Assembly: GCA_019245575.1 (NCBI GenBank)
Contig: JAFARE010000001.1
Coordinates: 124,001 to 188,000 of the forward strand
Direction of reading: 5' to 3'
DNA length: 64,000 bases
DNA from: Candidatus Dormiibacterota bacterium
Lineage (GTDB): Bacteria; Chloroflexota; Dormibacteria; Aeolococcales; Aeolococcaceae
Part shown: one piece after another, positions 28,190-37,295 of the stretch
How positions within the stretch are numbered: the first letter of the stretch is position 1
Layout of the letters: the number at the start of each line of letters is the position of its first letter
Position numbers and translations under genes: made by a program
Notes under the pieces: generated by a model
Database searches by the model: none
Seen by the model: the letters and a program-made list of their open reading frames with translations, nothing else
Told to the model about the DNA's origin: nothing

Positions 28190-29302
28190 TCAGGCTGACC
28201 GGCGCTGGTTCGCCGCCGCGGCGCGTGACCAGCGCTGCTCGATGTGGGCAAAGTGCCACACCCCGAGCGCGACGACCCAGGTGCCGACAAACAGTCCCAC
28301 GATGATGAACCCGGCCTGGTTGATGTCGAAGTTGGACACGTAGTTCCAGAAGCCGCCGCTGAGGTTGAGCTCATTGGCCATCAGGCCGAAGAGCTCGATG
28401 GAGCCGATGAGCAGCGCCACCGCAACCGAGAGACCGGTGATGGTGATGTTGTAGTAGACCTTGCGGATGGGCTTGGAGAACGCCCAGCCGTACGCGAAGT
28501 TCATGAATGAGCCGTCGATGGTGTCGAAGAGCGACATGCCGGCGGCGAACAGGATGGGCAGGCTGAGCACCGCGTACCAGGGCAGGCCGAATGTGGCGGC
28601 GCCCGCGGTGGCCGCGAGCAGCGCGATCTCCGTGGCGGTGTCGAAGCCGAGGCCGAACAGCACGCCCACCGGGTACATCTGCCACGGGCGCCGGATGGCG
28701 CGCATCAGCTTGCCGAAGAACCGGAACATCAGTCCGCGCGCATTGAGCTGCTGCTCCAGCTCCTCGTCGTTGTAGCGCCCACGGCGCATCTCCAGAAACA
28801 CCTTCACGATGCCGACCAGGATCACCAGGTTGAGGATCGCGATCAGATAGAGGAACGTTCCCGACACCAGCGTGCCCACAATGCCCGTGGTGCCGTGCAG
28901 CACCGTGTTGGTGTTGCCCACCTGGCTGAGGATCGCCTTGGCCGCGAACGTCATGCCCACGCCGAGCGCAAACACGATCGTCGAGTGACCGAGCGAGAAG
29001 AAGAAGCCGACGGACAGCGGCCGCTGTCCTTCCGCCATCAGCTTTCGCGTGGTGTTGTCGATGGCGGAGATGTGGTCTGCGTCGAACGCGTGACGCATGC
29101 CCAGCGTGTACGCGGTGACGGCCACACCGATGCCCAGACCGACGCCCAGCTTGTTGTGCTGCGGCAGCACCGCGAGGATGAAGATGCCCCAGCCCAGCAC
29201 ATGCAGCATGACGATGCTGCCCACCATCACCGTGACGTGGCGCCACTCCCGGGCGGTGAGCCCGCTCCGGACCGTTGCCATGCGCGCCGCGATCGCCGCC
29301 AT
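28190..29302 (-). CDS. HoxN/NixA-family nickel/cobalt transporter
   Basis: TLGMRHAFDADHISAIDNTTRKLMAEGQRPLSVGFFFSLGHSTIVF (HAFDADHI and GFFFSLGHS signatures). Confidence 0.95.
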   Translation of the reverse strand: MAAIAARMATVRSGLTAREWRHVTVMVGSIVMLHVLGWGIFILAVLPQHNKLGVGLGIGVAVTAYTLGMRHAFDADHISAIDNTTRKLMAEGQRPLSVGFFFSLGHSTIVFALGVGMTFAAKAILSQVGNTNTVLHGTTGIVGTLVSGTFLYLIAILNLVILVGIVKVFLEMRRGRYNDEELEQQLNARGLMFRFFGKLMRAIRRPWQMYPVGVLFGLGFDTATEIALLAATAGAATFGLPWYAVLSLPILFAAGMSLFDTIDGSFMNFAYGWAFSKPIRKVYYNITITGLSVAVALLIGSIELFGLMANELNLSGGFWNYVSNFDINQAGFIIVGLFVGTWVVALGVWHFAHIEQRWSRAAAANQRRSA

Positions 29303-29351
29303 GCCCTGCCTCCTCGCCTCGGGCCGTCCTTGGCCGGCAGAATACCGCCTA

Positions 29352-29368
29352 TTGCGAGCTGGTCGCAA
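29352..29368. promoter_or_regulatory. Nur/Fur-type operator candidate
   Basis: TTGCGA-GCTGG-TCGCAA perfect 6-5-6 dyad between the divergent Ni/Co transporter and Fur-family genes. Confidence 0.7.
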
Positions 29369-29420
29369 CAGCAGCGCGGAGGCACCTGCTGGCCCACGGC
29401 GGCAGCGCTATGCTCGACCG

Positions 29421-29864
29421 GTGAGCGGCGACGCCCTGGACACGCTGGTGGCGAGCCTCCGCCGCGAGGGGGTGCGCATCACCACGGCGCGCCGCCTGGT
29501 GCTCGATGCGCTGGTGCGCGGCACGCCCCATCCCACTGCGGAGGAGCTGCTGAGCAGCGTGCGCGCCATGGCGCCCGACGTGCACGCGTCGACGGTGTAC
29601 CGCAACCTCGACGAGCTGGAGCGCCTCGGCGTTGTGGTGCATACGCACCTCGGCCATGGCCCCGCGACGTACCACCTGGCCGCGGATGCGCACGGCCATC
29701 TGGTGTGTGAGGCGTGCGGCCGCGCACTGGAGGCACCGCCCGACCTGTTCGGTCAGCTGGCCCGGGGCGTGAAGCGGCGCCTGGGATTCACGCTGCACCC
29801 GTACCACTTCGCCGTGCTCGGGCTCTGCGCCGGCTGCGCGGCGCAGACGCCGGCGCGCACCTAG
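29421..29864 (+). CDS. Fur-family transcriptional regulator (possibly Nur-like)
   Basis: LRREGVRITTARRLVLDALVRGTPHPTAEELLSSVRAMAPDVHASTVYRNLDELERLGVV...HGHLVCEACG; GTG start. Confidence 0.92.
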   Translation: MSGDALDTLVASLRREGVRITTARRLVLDALVRGTPHPTAEELLSSVRAMAPDVHASTVYRNLDELERLGVVVHTHLGHGPATYHLAADAHGHLVCEACGRALEAPPDLFGQLARGVKRRLGFTLHPYHFAVLGLCAGCAAQTPART

Positions 29865-30520
29865 GTTCGCAGCAGCGCACCGACCGGCGAGTCGGCGAGC
29901 TGCTCGAGCAGCTCCCCCACGCTCTCGTACACCGCCACGGCGCCCGCATCGAGCAGCTCGGCCGCAGCCCATCCGCCGGTGAGGACGCCGATCGTGCCGA
30001 CGCCGCAACGCGCCGCGGCCTCGACATCCCACGCGGTGTCGCCGACGTACAGCACGCGGTCGGGATCCAGCCCGGAGCGCTGCAGCGCCACCGCCACCAG
30101 GTCGGGGGCGGGCTTCGTCGCAGCGATCTCATCGCGGGTGACCAGCGTGTCGATCACCGTGAGGTCTGGCACTACGAGCTCGAGCAGCTTCGTCGCCGCG
30201 TCGCGTCCACCTGACGTCGACACCGCGACGTGCGCGCCCTGCCTGTGCAGCTCGCGAATGAGGTCACTAGCGCCGGCGAACGGCTGCGCCTCCGCCTCGA
30301 ACGGCTGCATGTGCCGGCTGTGCGCCTCGTCCAGCCCGGGCATCTCGCCGCCGGTGAGCGCGCGCACGAACTGGTCGCCGCCCATGCCGATCAACCGGTG
30401 CAGACGCGCGGCCGTCGCAGGGACACCGAGCTCGCGACACGCGCGCAGCCACGCCACCGTGTGGAAGTACGCGGTGTCGACGAGGGTGCCATCGACGTCG
30501 AAGAAGACGCCGGCGGTCAC
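29861..30520 (-). CDS. HAD-family hydrolase (phosphoglycolate phosphatase-like)
   Basis: GVFFDVDGTLVDTAYFHTVAWLRACRELG...AVSTSGG...VLYVGDTAWDVEAAARCGVGTIGVLTGG. Confidence 0.93.
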   Translation of the reverse strand: MTAGVFFDVDGTLVDTAYFHTVAWLRACRELGVPATAARLHRLIGMGGDQFVRALTGGEMPGLDEAHSRHMQPFEAEAQPFAGASDLIRELHRQGAHVAVSTSGGRDAATKLLELVVPDLTVIDTLVTRDEIAATKPAPDLVAVALQRSGLDPDRVLYVGDTAWDVEAAARCGVGTIGVLTGGWAAAELLDAGAVAVYESVGELLEQLADSPVGALLRT

Positions 30521-30527
30521 GCTCCGC

Positions 30528-31472
30528 TCATCGCCGCGACGCGCCGGCGCGTTCGCGCTGCGGAGCGTCGCGACGCGCCGATCCGTCGAGGTCGGCGCGG
30601 TCCGCCTCGGTCTGCGCGTTGGGCGAGATGCTGCTGCCCGCGCGCGGGAACGCGCCCGGCTCCGGCGGGTGCAACTCGGCGTTGACCGCACCGCCCAGCA
30701 TGATGATCTGCGCCATCCAGAAGGCGAACGTCATCAGCAGGAAGAACAGCGCGAAGGTGGTGCCGTACGTGGTGAACCCGTGTTGCAGCTTGAAGTACAG
30801 CGGGAACAGCAGGGTGAAGGCCTCGAACAGCACGCCGGCGACGATTGCGCCGGGCAGGATCTCGCGGAACTTGTGCGGCCGGTTGGGAACGATGAGGTAG
30901 ATGGCGGCGAAGAGGACGATGCCGTCGATGAGGCCGAAGACCACCTGGATCGCCAGCGCGACGGGGCCGCTCGACAGAAACGACGGCACGTTGGGCAGCT
31001 TGGTGATGATCGACAGCAGGCTCGCCGACGCGGTCGCCGGCACGATCAGCACGGTGAACACGGCGATCATCAGCAGCGCCATCAGCTTCTGACGGACGAA
31101 GTTGCGCTGCTTGGTGGGGTACAGCGCGTCGAGGCCCTGGTCCATGGAGCTGAACAGCGACGAGCCGCTCCAGAGCAGGCCCACGAAGCTGACGATCGCC
31201 ATCGGGCCGGCGGCGTGCTTGAAGCTGTGCAGGGCCGAGATGATCTCCGAGCCCTGCTGCCCCGGGATGGCGCTCGCGATCTGCTGGTCGAGCGTGCTGC
31301 CGAGCCCCTGACTGCCGAACACCAGGGCGAGCACCGTGGTGATCGCCAGAATGATCGGGAAGAAGGCGAAGAGGGCGTTCCAGGCGATGGCGACGGCCCA
31401 CGTGCCGCCGCTGGCGGCGCCGTAGCGCTTCGCCGACCGTATGAGGAGCAGGTTCCCGAGCCGCTTCTTCAT
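30528..31472 (-). CDS. YihY/BrkB family membrane protein
   Basis: SGGTWAVAIAWNALFAFFPIILAITTVLALVFG...multi-TM BrkB-like. Confidence 0.88.
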   Translation of the reverse strand: MKKRLGNLLLIRSAKRYGAASGGTWAVAIAWNALFAFFPIILAITTVLALVFGSQGLGSTLDQQIASAIPGQQGSEIISALHSFKHAAGPMAIVSFVGLLWSGSSLFSSMDQGLDALYPTKQRNFVRQKLMALLMIAVFTVLIVPATASASLLSIITKLPNVPSFLSSGPVALAIQVVFGLIDGIVLFAAIYLIVPNRPHKFREILPGAIVAGVLFEAFTLLFPLYFKLQHGFTTYGTTFALFFLLMTFAFWMAQIIMLGGAVNAELHPPEPGAFPRAGSSISPNAQTEADRADLDGSARRDAPQRERAGASRR

Positions 31473-31581
31473 GGCAGAGCCTCCATGGGGTTGCGGAGTT
31501 CCGGTGGGTCCATATTGGCGGTTTTGTGATAGTAGCGGTATCATCACCGGACGCCAACCCCGGCTCAACAAGGAGAAGGAC

Positions 31582-31743
31582 ATGAGCCAACTCGAAGGCG
31601 CCGAGCAGGAGGGCAAGGACCTCCAGCAGGACGAAGAACGCGCCAAACAGGCTGAGCAGAACGCCCAGCAGCAGGCGCAGGAGGCCGACCAGGAGGCCGA
31701 CAAGTCCAGGACCGAGGCCGAGGAGCTCGAGAAGAAGGTCTGA
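31582..31743 (+). CDS. 53-aa extremely hydrophilic Glu/Gln-rich coiled protein
   Basis: MSQLEGAEQEGKDLQQDEERAKQAEQNAQQQAQEADQEADKSRTEAEELEKKV with AGGAGAAGG SD. Confidence 0.6.
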   Translation: MSQLEGAEQEGKDLQQDEERAKQAEQNAQQQAQEADQEADKSRTEAEELEKKV

Positions 31744-31775
31744 CGGCTTGGGGCGGCCCTAGTGGCCGCCCCCCG

Positions 31776-32669
31776 TCACTTCATTCCCAGGACCGCGCCC
31801 GCGAGGCGGCGGACCCGCTCGGGGCCGGCCACCACATCGATCTCGACGATGCGCTCGCCGGCGATGGTGAATCCCATGATCACGAAGGGCCGGCCGCGCG
31901 CGGTCACCACCACGCCCGCGGCGCCGTTCACCAGCGCGGGATGCACTTTCGTGGCTGGGAGCGCCGCGCCGCCCAGCGCCGACCGAGCCACCGCCTCGGC
32001 GCCGCGGATCACCGGCGGCTGCGGCGGGCGCTTCACGCCGAAATCCGAACGCAGCACGGCGTCGGGGTCGAGCAGCGCGACCAGCTGGTCGAAGTCGCCG
32101 GCGCGCGACGCACGCAGGAACGCATCGACCACCTGATGCTGCCGCCGCAGGTCGGGCTCGCGCTCCTCGAGCACCGCGCCGCGCACGCGCCGCCGCGCCC
32201 GGCTGGCCAGCTGCCGAGCCGCCGCCGGCGATCGCTCCACCACCTCGGCGATGGCGTCGAAGGGGAGGTCGAAGACGTCGTGGAGTACGAACGCGAGACG
32301 CTCCGCCGGCGCCAGCGAGTCGAGCACGACGAGCAGCGCGAGGCCGACCGAGTCGGCGAGCAGCGCGTGGTCCTCCGGCCCCATCGCGTCGACAGGGGTC
32401 ACGACCGGATCGGGCAGGTGCCCGTCGAACGCGTCCTCGCGGCGCGACCGGCGCGCACGCAGTGCGTTGAGGCAGACGCGCGCCACCACGGTGGTCAGCC
32501 ACGCGCGCAGGTTCTCGACGTCGCTCGCGCCGGCGCGGCTCACGCGCAGCCATGCGTCCTGCAAAGCGTCGTCGGCCTCGGTGAGTGAGCCGAGCATCCT
32601 GTACGCCACGGCGCGGAGGTGGCCGCGGTGCTCCTCGAACCGCTCCGCCAGCCACTGCTGCTCGTTCAT
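31776..32669 (-). CDS. ECF sigma factor, ECF41/SigJ type with SnoaL-like C-terminus
   Basis: HRGHLRAVAYRMLGSLTEADDALQDAWLRVSRA...linker GHLPDPVV (compare WLPEPLV) and C-terminal NGAAG motif. Confidence 0.9.
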   Translation of the reverse strand: MNEQQWLAERFEEHRGHLRAVAYRMLGSLTEADDALQDAWLRVSRAGASDVENLRAWLTTVVARVCLNALRARRSRREDAFDGHLPDPVVTPVDAMGPEDHALLADSVGLALLVVLDSLAPAERLAFVLHDVFDLPFDAIAEVVERSPAAARQLASRARRRVRGAVLEEREPDLRRQHQVVDAFLRASRAGDFDQLVALLDPDAVLRSDFGVKRPPQPPVIRGAEAVARSALGGAALPATKVHPALVNGAAGVVVTARGRPFVIMGFTIAGERIVEIDVVAGPERVRRLAGAVLGMK

Positions 32670-32695
32670 GTCACATCCCCGGTGCCCTGCGTGTC
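32669..32695 (+). promoter_or_regulatory. candidate ECF41-dependent promoter
   Basis: TGTCACA-N16-TGTC upstream of the divergent NAD-epimerase gene, overlapping the sigma factor start codon. Confidence 0.6.
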
Positions 32696-32748
32696 TGTGA
32701 GAGTAGACACCGGCAACCACGACGACGTGACCGAGGAGGTGAAGTGCG

Positions 32749-33669
32749 ATGCGCGTGTTTCTCGCCGGCGCCAGCGGCGCCCTGGGGCTGCGGCTTGTGC
32801 CGCAGCTGATCGACGCCGGCCATGCGGTGGTGGGCACGTATACGAAGGACGCCAAGGCGCCGCAACTCGAAGCGCTGGGGGCGGAGGCGGTGCATTTGGA
32901 TCTGCTCGACAGGGATGCGGTTCGCCGCGCGGTTGCGGCGGCGCGGCCCGATGCGATCGTGCACCAAGCCACCGCGCTGGCCGACGCGAAGTTCGGCCGC
33001 GGCGGCTTCGACCGCACATTCGCGCGGACCAACCGGCTCCGCACCGAGGGAACGGATTCGCTGCTCGCCGCGGCCGCCGAGTCCGGCGTGCGTCGGTTCG
33101 TGGCGCAGAGCTTTGCGTCGTTTCGCTGCATTCGCGAGGGCGGGCCGGTGAAGACCGAGGACGATCCCCTCGACCCGAATCCGCCATCGAGCATGCGTGA
33201 GACGCATGCCGCGATGAAACACCTGGAGGATGCGACGCTCGCCGCCGGCGGCATCGCGCTGCGCTACGGCGGGTTCTACGGCGCCCCCAACGACGGGCTC
33301 ATCGTGCCCATTCGCAAGCGCATGGCGCCCATCGTCGGCGACGGCGGCGGTATCTGGTCATTCGTGCACCTCGACGACGCGGCCGCGGCGACGGTGCTCG
33401 CGCTGCAGCACGATGGCCCGGCCGTCTACAACATCGTCGACGACGACCCCGCACCGGTACGCGAGTGGCTGCCGGTGGCGGCGAAGGCGCTTGGCGCACC
33501 GCCGCCGCGTCATCTGCCGGCGTGGCTGGCGCGTCTCGTCGGCGGCGAGTTCGCCGTGGTGACAGGGACGACGGCGCGCGGGGCGTCCAACGCGAAGGCC
33601 AAGCGCGAGCTCGGCTTGACGCTGCGATATCCCAGCTGGCGCACCGGTTTTGCCGCCGTGCGGCGCTGA
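32749..33669 (+). CDS. NAD-dependent epimerase/dehydratase family protein
   Basis: MRVFLAGASGALGLRLVPQLIDAGHAVVGTYTKDAKAPQLEALGAEAVHLDLLD...; SD GAGGAGG. Confidence 0.92.
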   Translation: MRVFLAGASGALGLRLVPQLIDAGHAVVGTYTKDAKAPQLEALGAEAVHLDLLDRDAVRRAVAAARPDAIVHQATALADAKFGRGGFDRTFARTNRLRTEGTDSLLAAAAESGVRRFVAQSFASFRCIREGGPVKTEDDPLDPNPPSSMRETHAAMKHLEDATLAAGGIALRYGGFYGAPNDGLIVPIRKRMAPIVGDGGGIWSFVHLDDAAAATVLALQHDGPAVYNIVDDDPAPVREWLPVAAKALGAPPPRHLPAWLARLVGGEFAVVTGTTARGASNAKAKRELGLTLRYPSWRTGFAAVRR

Positions 33670-33705
33670 CGGTGCGGCGGCTTCGAGCCTGCAGCCGGTG
33701 GCGTC

Positions 33706-34647
33706 CTAGGACGAGGTTTCGGCGCGGCGCGCGCGGGCGCGGCGCTTGCCCTCGTGCATCGCCTGCACGCGAGCGACGGGGAGCGCGTGGCCCTCGTCGA
33801 TGAGGTCACGCGGCAACACCTGTGGTTTCGGCATGAGCTCGCGCCATGGATCGCGCGCGCCGAGCGATCCCGCCGCGCTGTGGATGGTGAAGTCGGCCGG
33901 ACTCGCGCGGTCGAGCTCGTCCCATGAGAGAGGGAATGACACCGGCACGCCCGGGCGGGCGCGCGGGCTGTAGGCCGACACGACGGTCGCGCCTCCGACG
34001 CGCGTGGAGTCGAGAAACACCTTGCCGCCGCGGTCTTCCTTCATGAACGCGGTGGTGGCCAGCGATGCGTCGAGTCGCTCCGCGCGCACGGCGACAGCTC
34101 GCGCCGCGGCGGCGATGTCTTCGAACGTCGCGTTCTTCAGCGGCACAAAGACGTGCACGCCCTTGGCGCCGCTGGTCTTCACCGCGCTGTCGACACCGGC
34201 TTCGGTGAGCACGCGGCGAACCAGGTGCGCGGCCTGCACCGCGAGTCTGAACGCATCCGCCGCGGGCGGATCGAGGTCCAGGACGAGGTACATCGGCGCT
34301 CCCTGCCGGCCGGCGCGAAAGAGCGCCGGGTGGTACTCGACCGCGCGCTGGTTGGCGAACCACAGCAGCGTGCGCCGGTCATTGCAGAGCGCGTATGAGA
34401 CCTCACGATGCGACGCCTCTGCCCACATGCTCACGGTCTTCACCCACGGCGGCGTGTACTTGGGCACGTTCTTCTGCATGAACGGCGGCTGATCGCGCAG
34501 CACGCGGATCACCGAGAGCGGGCGGTCACGCAGCTCGTGGATGAGCCGATCGGCGACCGCGCCGAGATACTCCACCAGGTTGCGCTTGGTTGCGCCCGCG
34601 TCGGCGAAGAGCGGCTCGTCGAGGTTGGTGAACGTGACCTCGTCCAT
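33706..34647 (-). CDS. LigD-like NHEJ polymerase/primase domain protein (stand-alone)
   Basis: RDQPPFMQKNVPKYTPPWVKTVSMWAEASHREVSYALCNDRRTLLWFANQRAVEYHP...YLVLDLDPP...VKTSGAKGVHVFVPL. Confidence 0.93.
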   Translation of the reverse strand: MDEVTFTNLDEPLFADAGATKRNLVEYLGAVADRLIHELRDRPLSVIRVLRDQPPFMQKNVPKYTPPWVKTVSMWAEASHREVSYALCNDRRTLLWFANQRAVEYHPALFRAGRQGAPMYLVLDLDPPAADAFRLAVQAAHLVRRVLTEAGVDSAVKTSGAKGVHVFVPLKNATFEDIAAAARAVAVRAERLDASLATTAFMKEDRGGKVFLDSTRVGGATVVSAYSPRARPGVPVSFPLSWDELDRASPADFTIHSAAGSLGARDPWRELMPKPQVLPRDLIDEGHALPVARVQAMHEGKRRARARRAETSS

Positions 34648-34735
34648 TGCGCGATGGTATGCCGCACCGATGAATCACGCGCCGCCGCGCGGTCAGAGCA
34701 CACGAGGTTGGCTCTGAAATTGGAGGTTGACGAAC

Positions 34736-35335
34736 ATGAGCAGAGTGTCAGCGGGCATCACGATCTCGGTGGACGGCTACTTCGCGGGTCCGGACGACCA
34801 CGCTGGACAGGGGCTCGGTGTGGGCGGAGAACGCCTGCACTACTGGGTCTTCGGCGGCCCGTGGACGTACGACACGGAGCAGGGCGGCGACCCGGTGCCG
34901 GAGGACAAGGAGTGGCTGGAGGAGCAGGTGGCCTCGACCGGCGCCGTGGTGGGCGGACGCTGGACGTATGAGGCGTCGGGACATTGGGGCGGCACCAACC
35001 CGTGGGGACTGCCGTTCGTCATCGTCACGCACCGCCCCGAGGAGCAGCCCGAGGGCGCCGGGTTCACCTTCATCAACGGAGTCACGGAGGCGGTCGAGCA
35101 GGCCAAGAACCTGGCCGGCGGCAAGGGCGTGCACATCATGGGTGGCGGGGATGTGATCCGGCAGGCGCTCGACGCGGGGGTGGTGGAGCAACTGTCGATG
35201 ATCATCGCGCCGGTGATCCTCGGTGGCGGCAAGCGCCTCTTCGACGGGCTCAGGCGGTCGTTCGACCTGCAGCAGCTCGGCGTGCGGCAGTCGCGGTTCG
35301 CCACGTTCGTGGACTACGGCGTCAACGTCTCGTAG
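34736..35335 (+). CDS. dihydrofolate reductase/riboflavin deaminase (RibD-C) family protein
   Basis: SAGITISVDGYFAGPDDHAGQGLG...GRWTYEASGHWGG...IMGGGDVIRQALDAGVVEQLSMIIAPVILGGGKRLFDG. Confidence 0.92.
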   Translation: MSRVSAGITISVDGYFAGPDDHAGQGLGVGGERLHYWVFGGPWTYDTEQGGDPVPEDKEWLEEQVASTGAVVGGRWTYEASGHWGGTNPWGLPFVIVTHRPEEQPEGAGFTFINGVTEAVEQAKNLAGGKGVHIMGGGDVIRQALDAGVVEQLSMIIAPVILGGGKRLFDGLRRSFDLQQLGVRQSRFATFVDYGVNVS

Positions 35336-35338
35336 GTC

Positions 35339-36958
35339 CTACCAGAGGAGCGAGATGTCTCCCGGTCGCATCTCATCGAGGTCGACGGAGGGATCAGGGC
35401 TCCCCTGCGGAAATCCGCCGTGCATCTTGTACTGCCAGGCGACGGTGTTGCCGCCGCAACTCGGTGTGATGGCAAAGAAGGCGGGTGCGTTGACCTTGGT
35501 GGGGCTGTACTGCTGCGCGCCGTAGAGGTATTCGGGCTGATCGCCCCAGAGCACCACGCTCTGCGCGACCTGCGGGCTGGCGGCAATGGCGCCGCACCAG
35601 GCGCTGGGGAATTGGTTGTACACATTGGTTCGCGGGTCGTACGGAAGCGGGTTCTCGTAGAGGCCGGGCACGTATCCGCTGCCGGCGAACGCTGCGGTCC
35701 AGCCTGTGATGTACGAGGACGCGATGGGATCGTTCTCCTCGACGTCGCGAAAGATGGCGACGCCGCCAGGGGCGCCGATCGCCCGCGCCCAGCGGATGGC
35801 ATTCGCGGCGTCGGCGTAGGGGTTTGCTCCCTGCGTGCCGTCGGTGTCGGCGATGAGCATCACTCGCGCGCCCTGGCTGTGGATGTAGCTCGCCTCGGCT
35901 GCGCTGACGCCCGCCGTGCCACAGCGGTTGATGCCGAGGTATCGGGCCACGAATGACGGCGCTCCCATGTACTGCGTCGTCTGCCCGAGCATCGAGAACG
36001 CGGACGTGCATGAGTCGATGCCCCAGAGGCCACCGTTGTGCAGCGAACCGCCGCTGTCACCGCTTCCTGCGGCACCGCGCGCGATGTCCCAGCCGGGCCA
36101 ATACGAGGAGACCTGCTCCGGCGGCGCGCTGCCGAAGGCGTGAACTCCGCCCCATCCGTCAATGGTCCAGCCGCCGGGATTGCTGGGCGTCGAGAGATTC
36201 CAGAGCTGGACGCCGCGCGCGATGTCCCATCCCAGCCAGTGCGCCGAGCTGAGAAATGGCGCGCCGCCGAGTGGATGGATCGTCCCCCAGCCATCCAGCA
36301 CGTACCCCGCCTGCGCGTGCGGGAAGACGGTGAGCCCGCGGGCGATGTCCCAGCCTTGCCAGTACGAGCTTGGAGCGATGGATGGTGCCCCGCCGAAGGG
36401 GTGCAGTCCACCCCATCCGTCGAGCACCCATCCCCCAGGCCCCGTGGGATTCGCGGCGATGCCACGGGCTATGTCCCACCCCTGCCAGTACGCGCTCACC
36501 TGAACCTGTGGCGCGCTGCCGAATGGATGGACGCCGCCCCAACCGTCGACCACCCAGCCCCCCGTTCCGCCGTTTGTGAGCGTGATGCCACGCGCGATGT
36601 CCCAGCCGAACCACGAGGCGCTGGTCTGCACGGGCGGGGCATTGCCATACGGATGCACGCCGCCCCAACCGTCGAGCACGTAGCCTCCGGTGAGTGACGG
36701 CAAGCTGACGACGCCGCGGGCGAGGTCCTGGTTGGGCCAATAACTACTGACCGTGACGGGCGGCGCCGATCCCGCTGGATGGAGGCCGCCGAAGCCGTCC
36801 AGGACATACAGCGCATTGGCGTTGTCCAGCGGCGAGCTCGCGACCGCTCGCCGTGCCGTGGCAGCGGATCTGCCGTCGGGGGCGGCGACGCCACAGGACG
36901 CGACCACACCAACGGTTGCGATCACGACGAACGCCCGATACGTCAGCCGAACTGCCAT
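35339..36958 (-). CDS. secreted protein: six-fold 'VLDGWGGVHPFG..YWxGWDIARG' repeat + C-terminal DUF1906/Rv2525c-like glycoside hydrolase-like domain
   Basis: N-terminal signal; six ~42-aa repeats; C-terminal LWGIDSCTSAF...FVARYLGINRCGTAGVSAAEASYIHSQGARVMLIADTDG...GVAIFRDVEEND. Confidence 0.85.
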   Translation of the reverse strand: MAVRLTYRAFVVIATVGVVASCGVAAPDGRSAATARRAVASSPLDNANALYVLDGFGGLHPAGSAPPVTVSSYWPNQDLARGVVSLPSLTGGYVLDGWGGVHPYGNAPPVQTSASWFGWDIARGITLTNGGTGGWVVDGWGGVHPFGSAPQVQVSAYWQGWDIARGIAANPTGPGGWVLDGWGGLHPFGGAPSIAPSSYWQGWDIARGLTVFPHAQAGYVLDGWGTIHPLGGAPFLSSAHWLGWDIARGVQLWNLSTPSNPGGWTIDGWGGVHAFGSAPPEQVSSYWPGWDIARGAAGSGDSGGSLHNGGLWGIDSCTSAFSMLGQTTQYMGAPSFVARYLGINRCGTAGVSAAEASYIHSQGARVMLIADTDGTQGANPYADAANAIRWARAIGAPGGVAIFRDVEENDPIASSYITGWTAAFAGSGYVPGLYENPLPYDPRTNVYNQFPSAWCGAIAASPQVAQSVVLWGDQPEYLYGAQQYSPTKVNAPAFFAITPSCGGNTVAWQYKMHGGFPQGSPDPSVDLDEMRPGDISLLW

Positions 36959-37155
36959 CTGTTATCGCTCACACGGCGGGCGCGCCTGAAATCGCGCCCT
37001 CAACAACTCCTTGCAGCCCGGATTATGCGAGCAATGACTGGCGCCGCACAGCGGAGAGTTGTGAGCCTTTGTAAAGGTGGAGGCGACCGGTGGTCATGGT
37101 TCGGCGATCATTCGCGTCTCTCCCTCACAGTTCGAGTTCGCGGAGTCACAGCCGA

Positions 37156-37230
37156 TGGCTGGGGAGAGAGGATTCGAACCTCTGATTGGCTGATCCAGAG
37201 TCAGCTGCCTTACCACTTGGCCACTCCCCA
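37156..37230 (-). tRNA. tRNA-Gln (anticodon CTG), CCA encoded
   Basis: Reverse complement TGGGGAGTGGCCAAGTGGTAAGGCAGCTGACTCTGGATCAGCCAATCAGAGGTTCGAATCCTCTCTCCCCAGCCA folds as a cloverleaf; GCTGA-CTCTGGA-TCAGC anticodon arm. Confidence 0.95.
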
Positions 37231-37295
37231 AAGGCCGCACGAGTCTACCCCGCGCAGGTTTTGGCTCCAGTTCGCCCGTCCTATACTGGGTTGGG

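Noticed and set aside
30528-31703. Longer 391-aa start for the YihY/BrkB ORF
   Set aside because: The upstream extension is antisense to the 53-aa coiled protein; the internal ATG at 31472 (MKKRLGNLLLIRSAKRYG) fits the family
37068-37079. CCTTTGTAAAGG dyad near the tRNA-Gln gene
   Set aside because: Short, single copy and no clear association with a promoter
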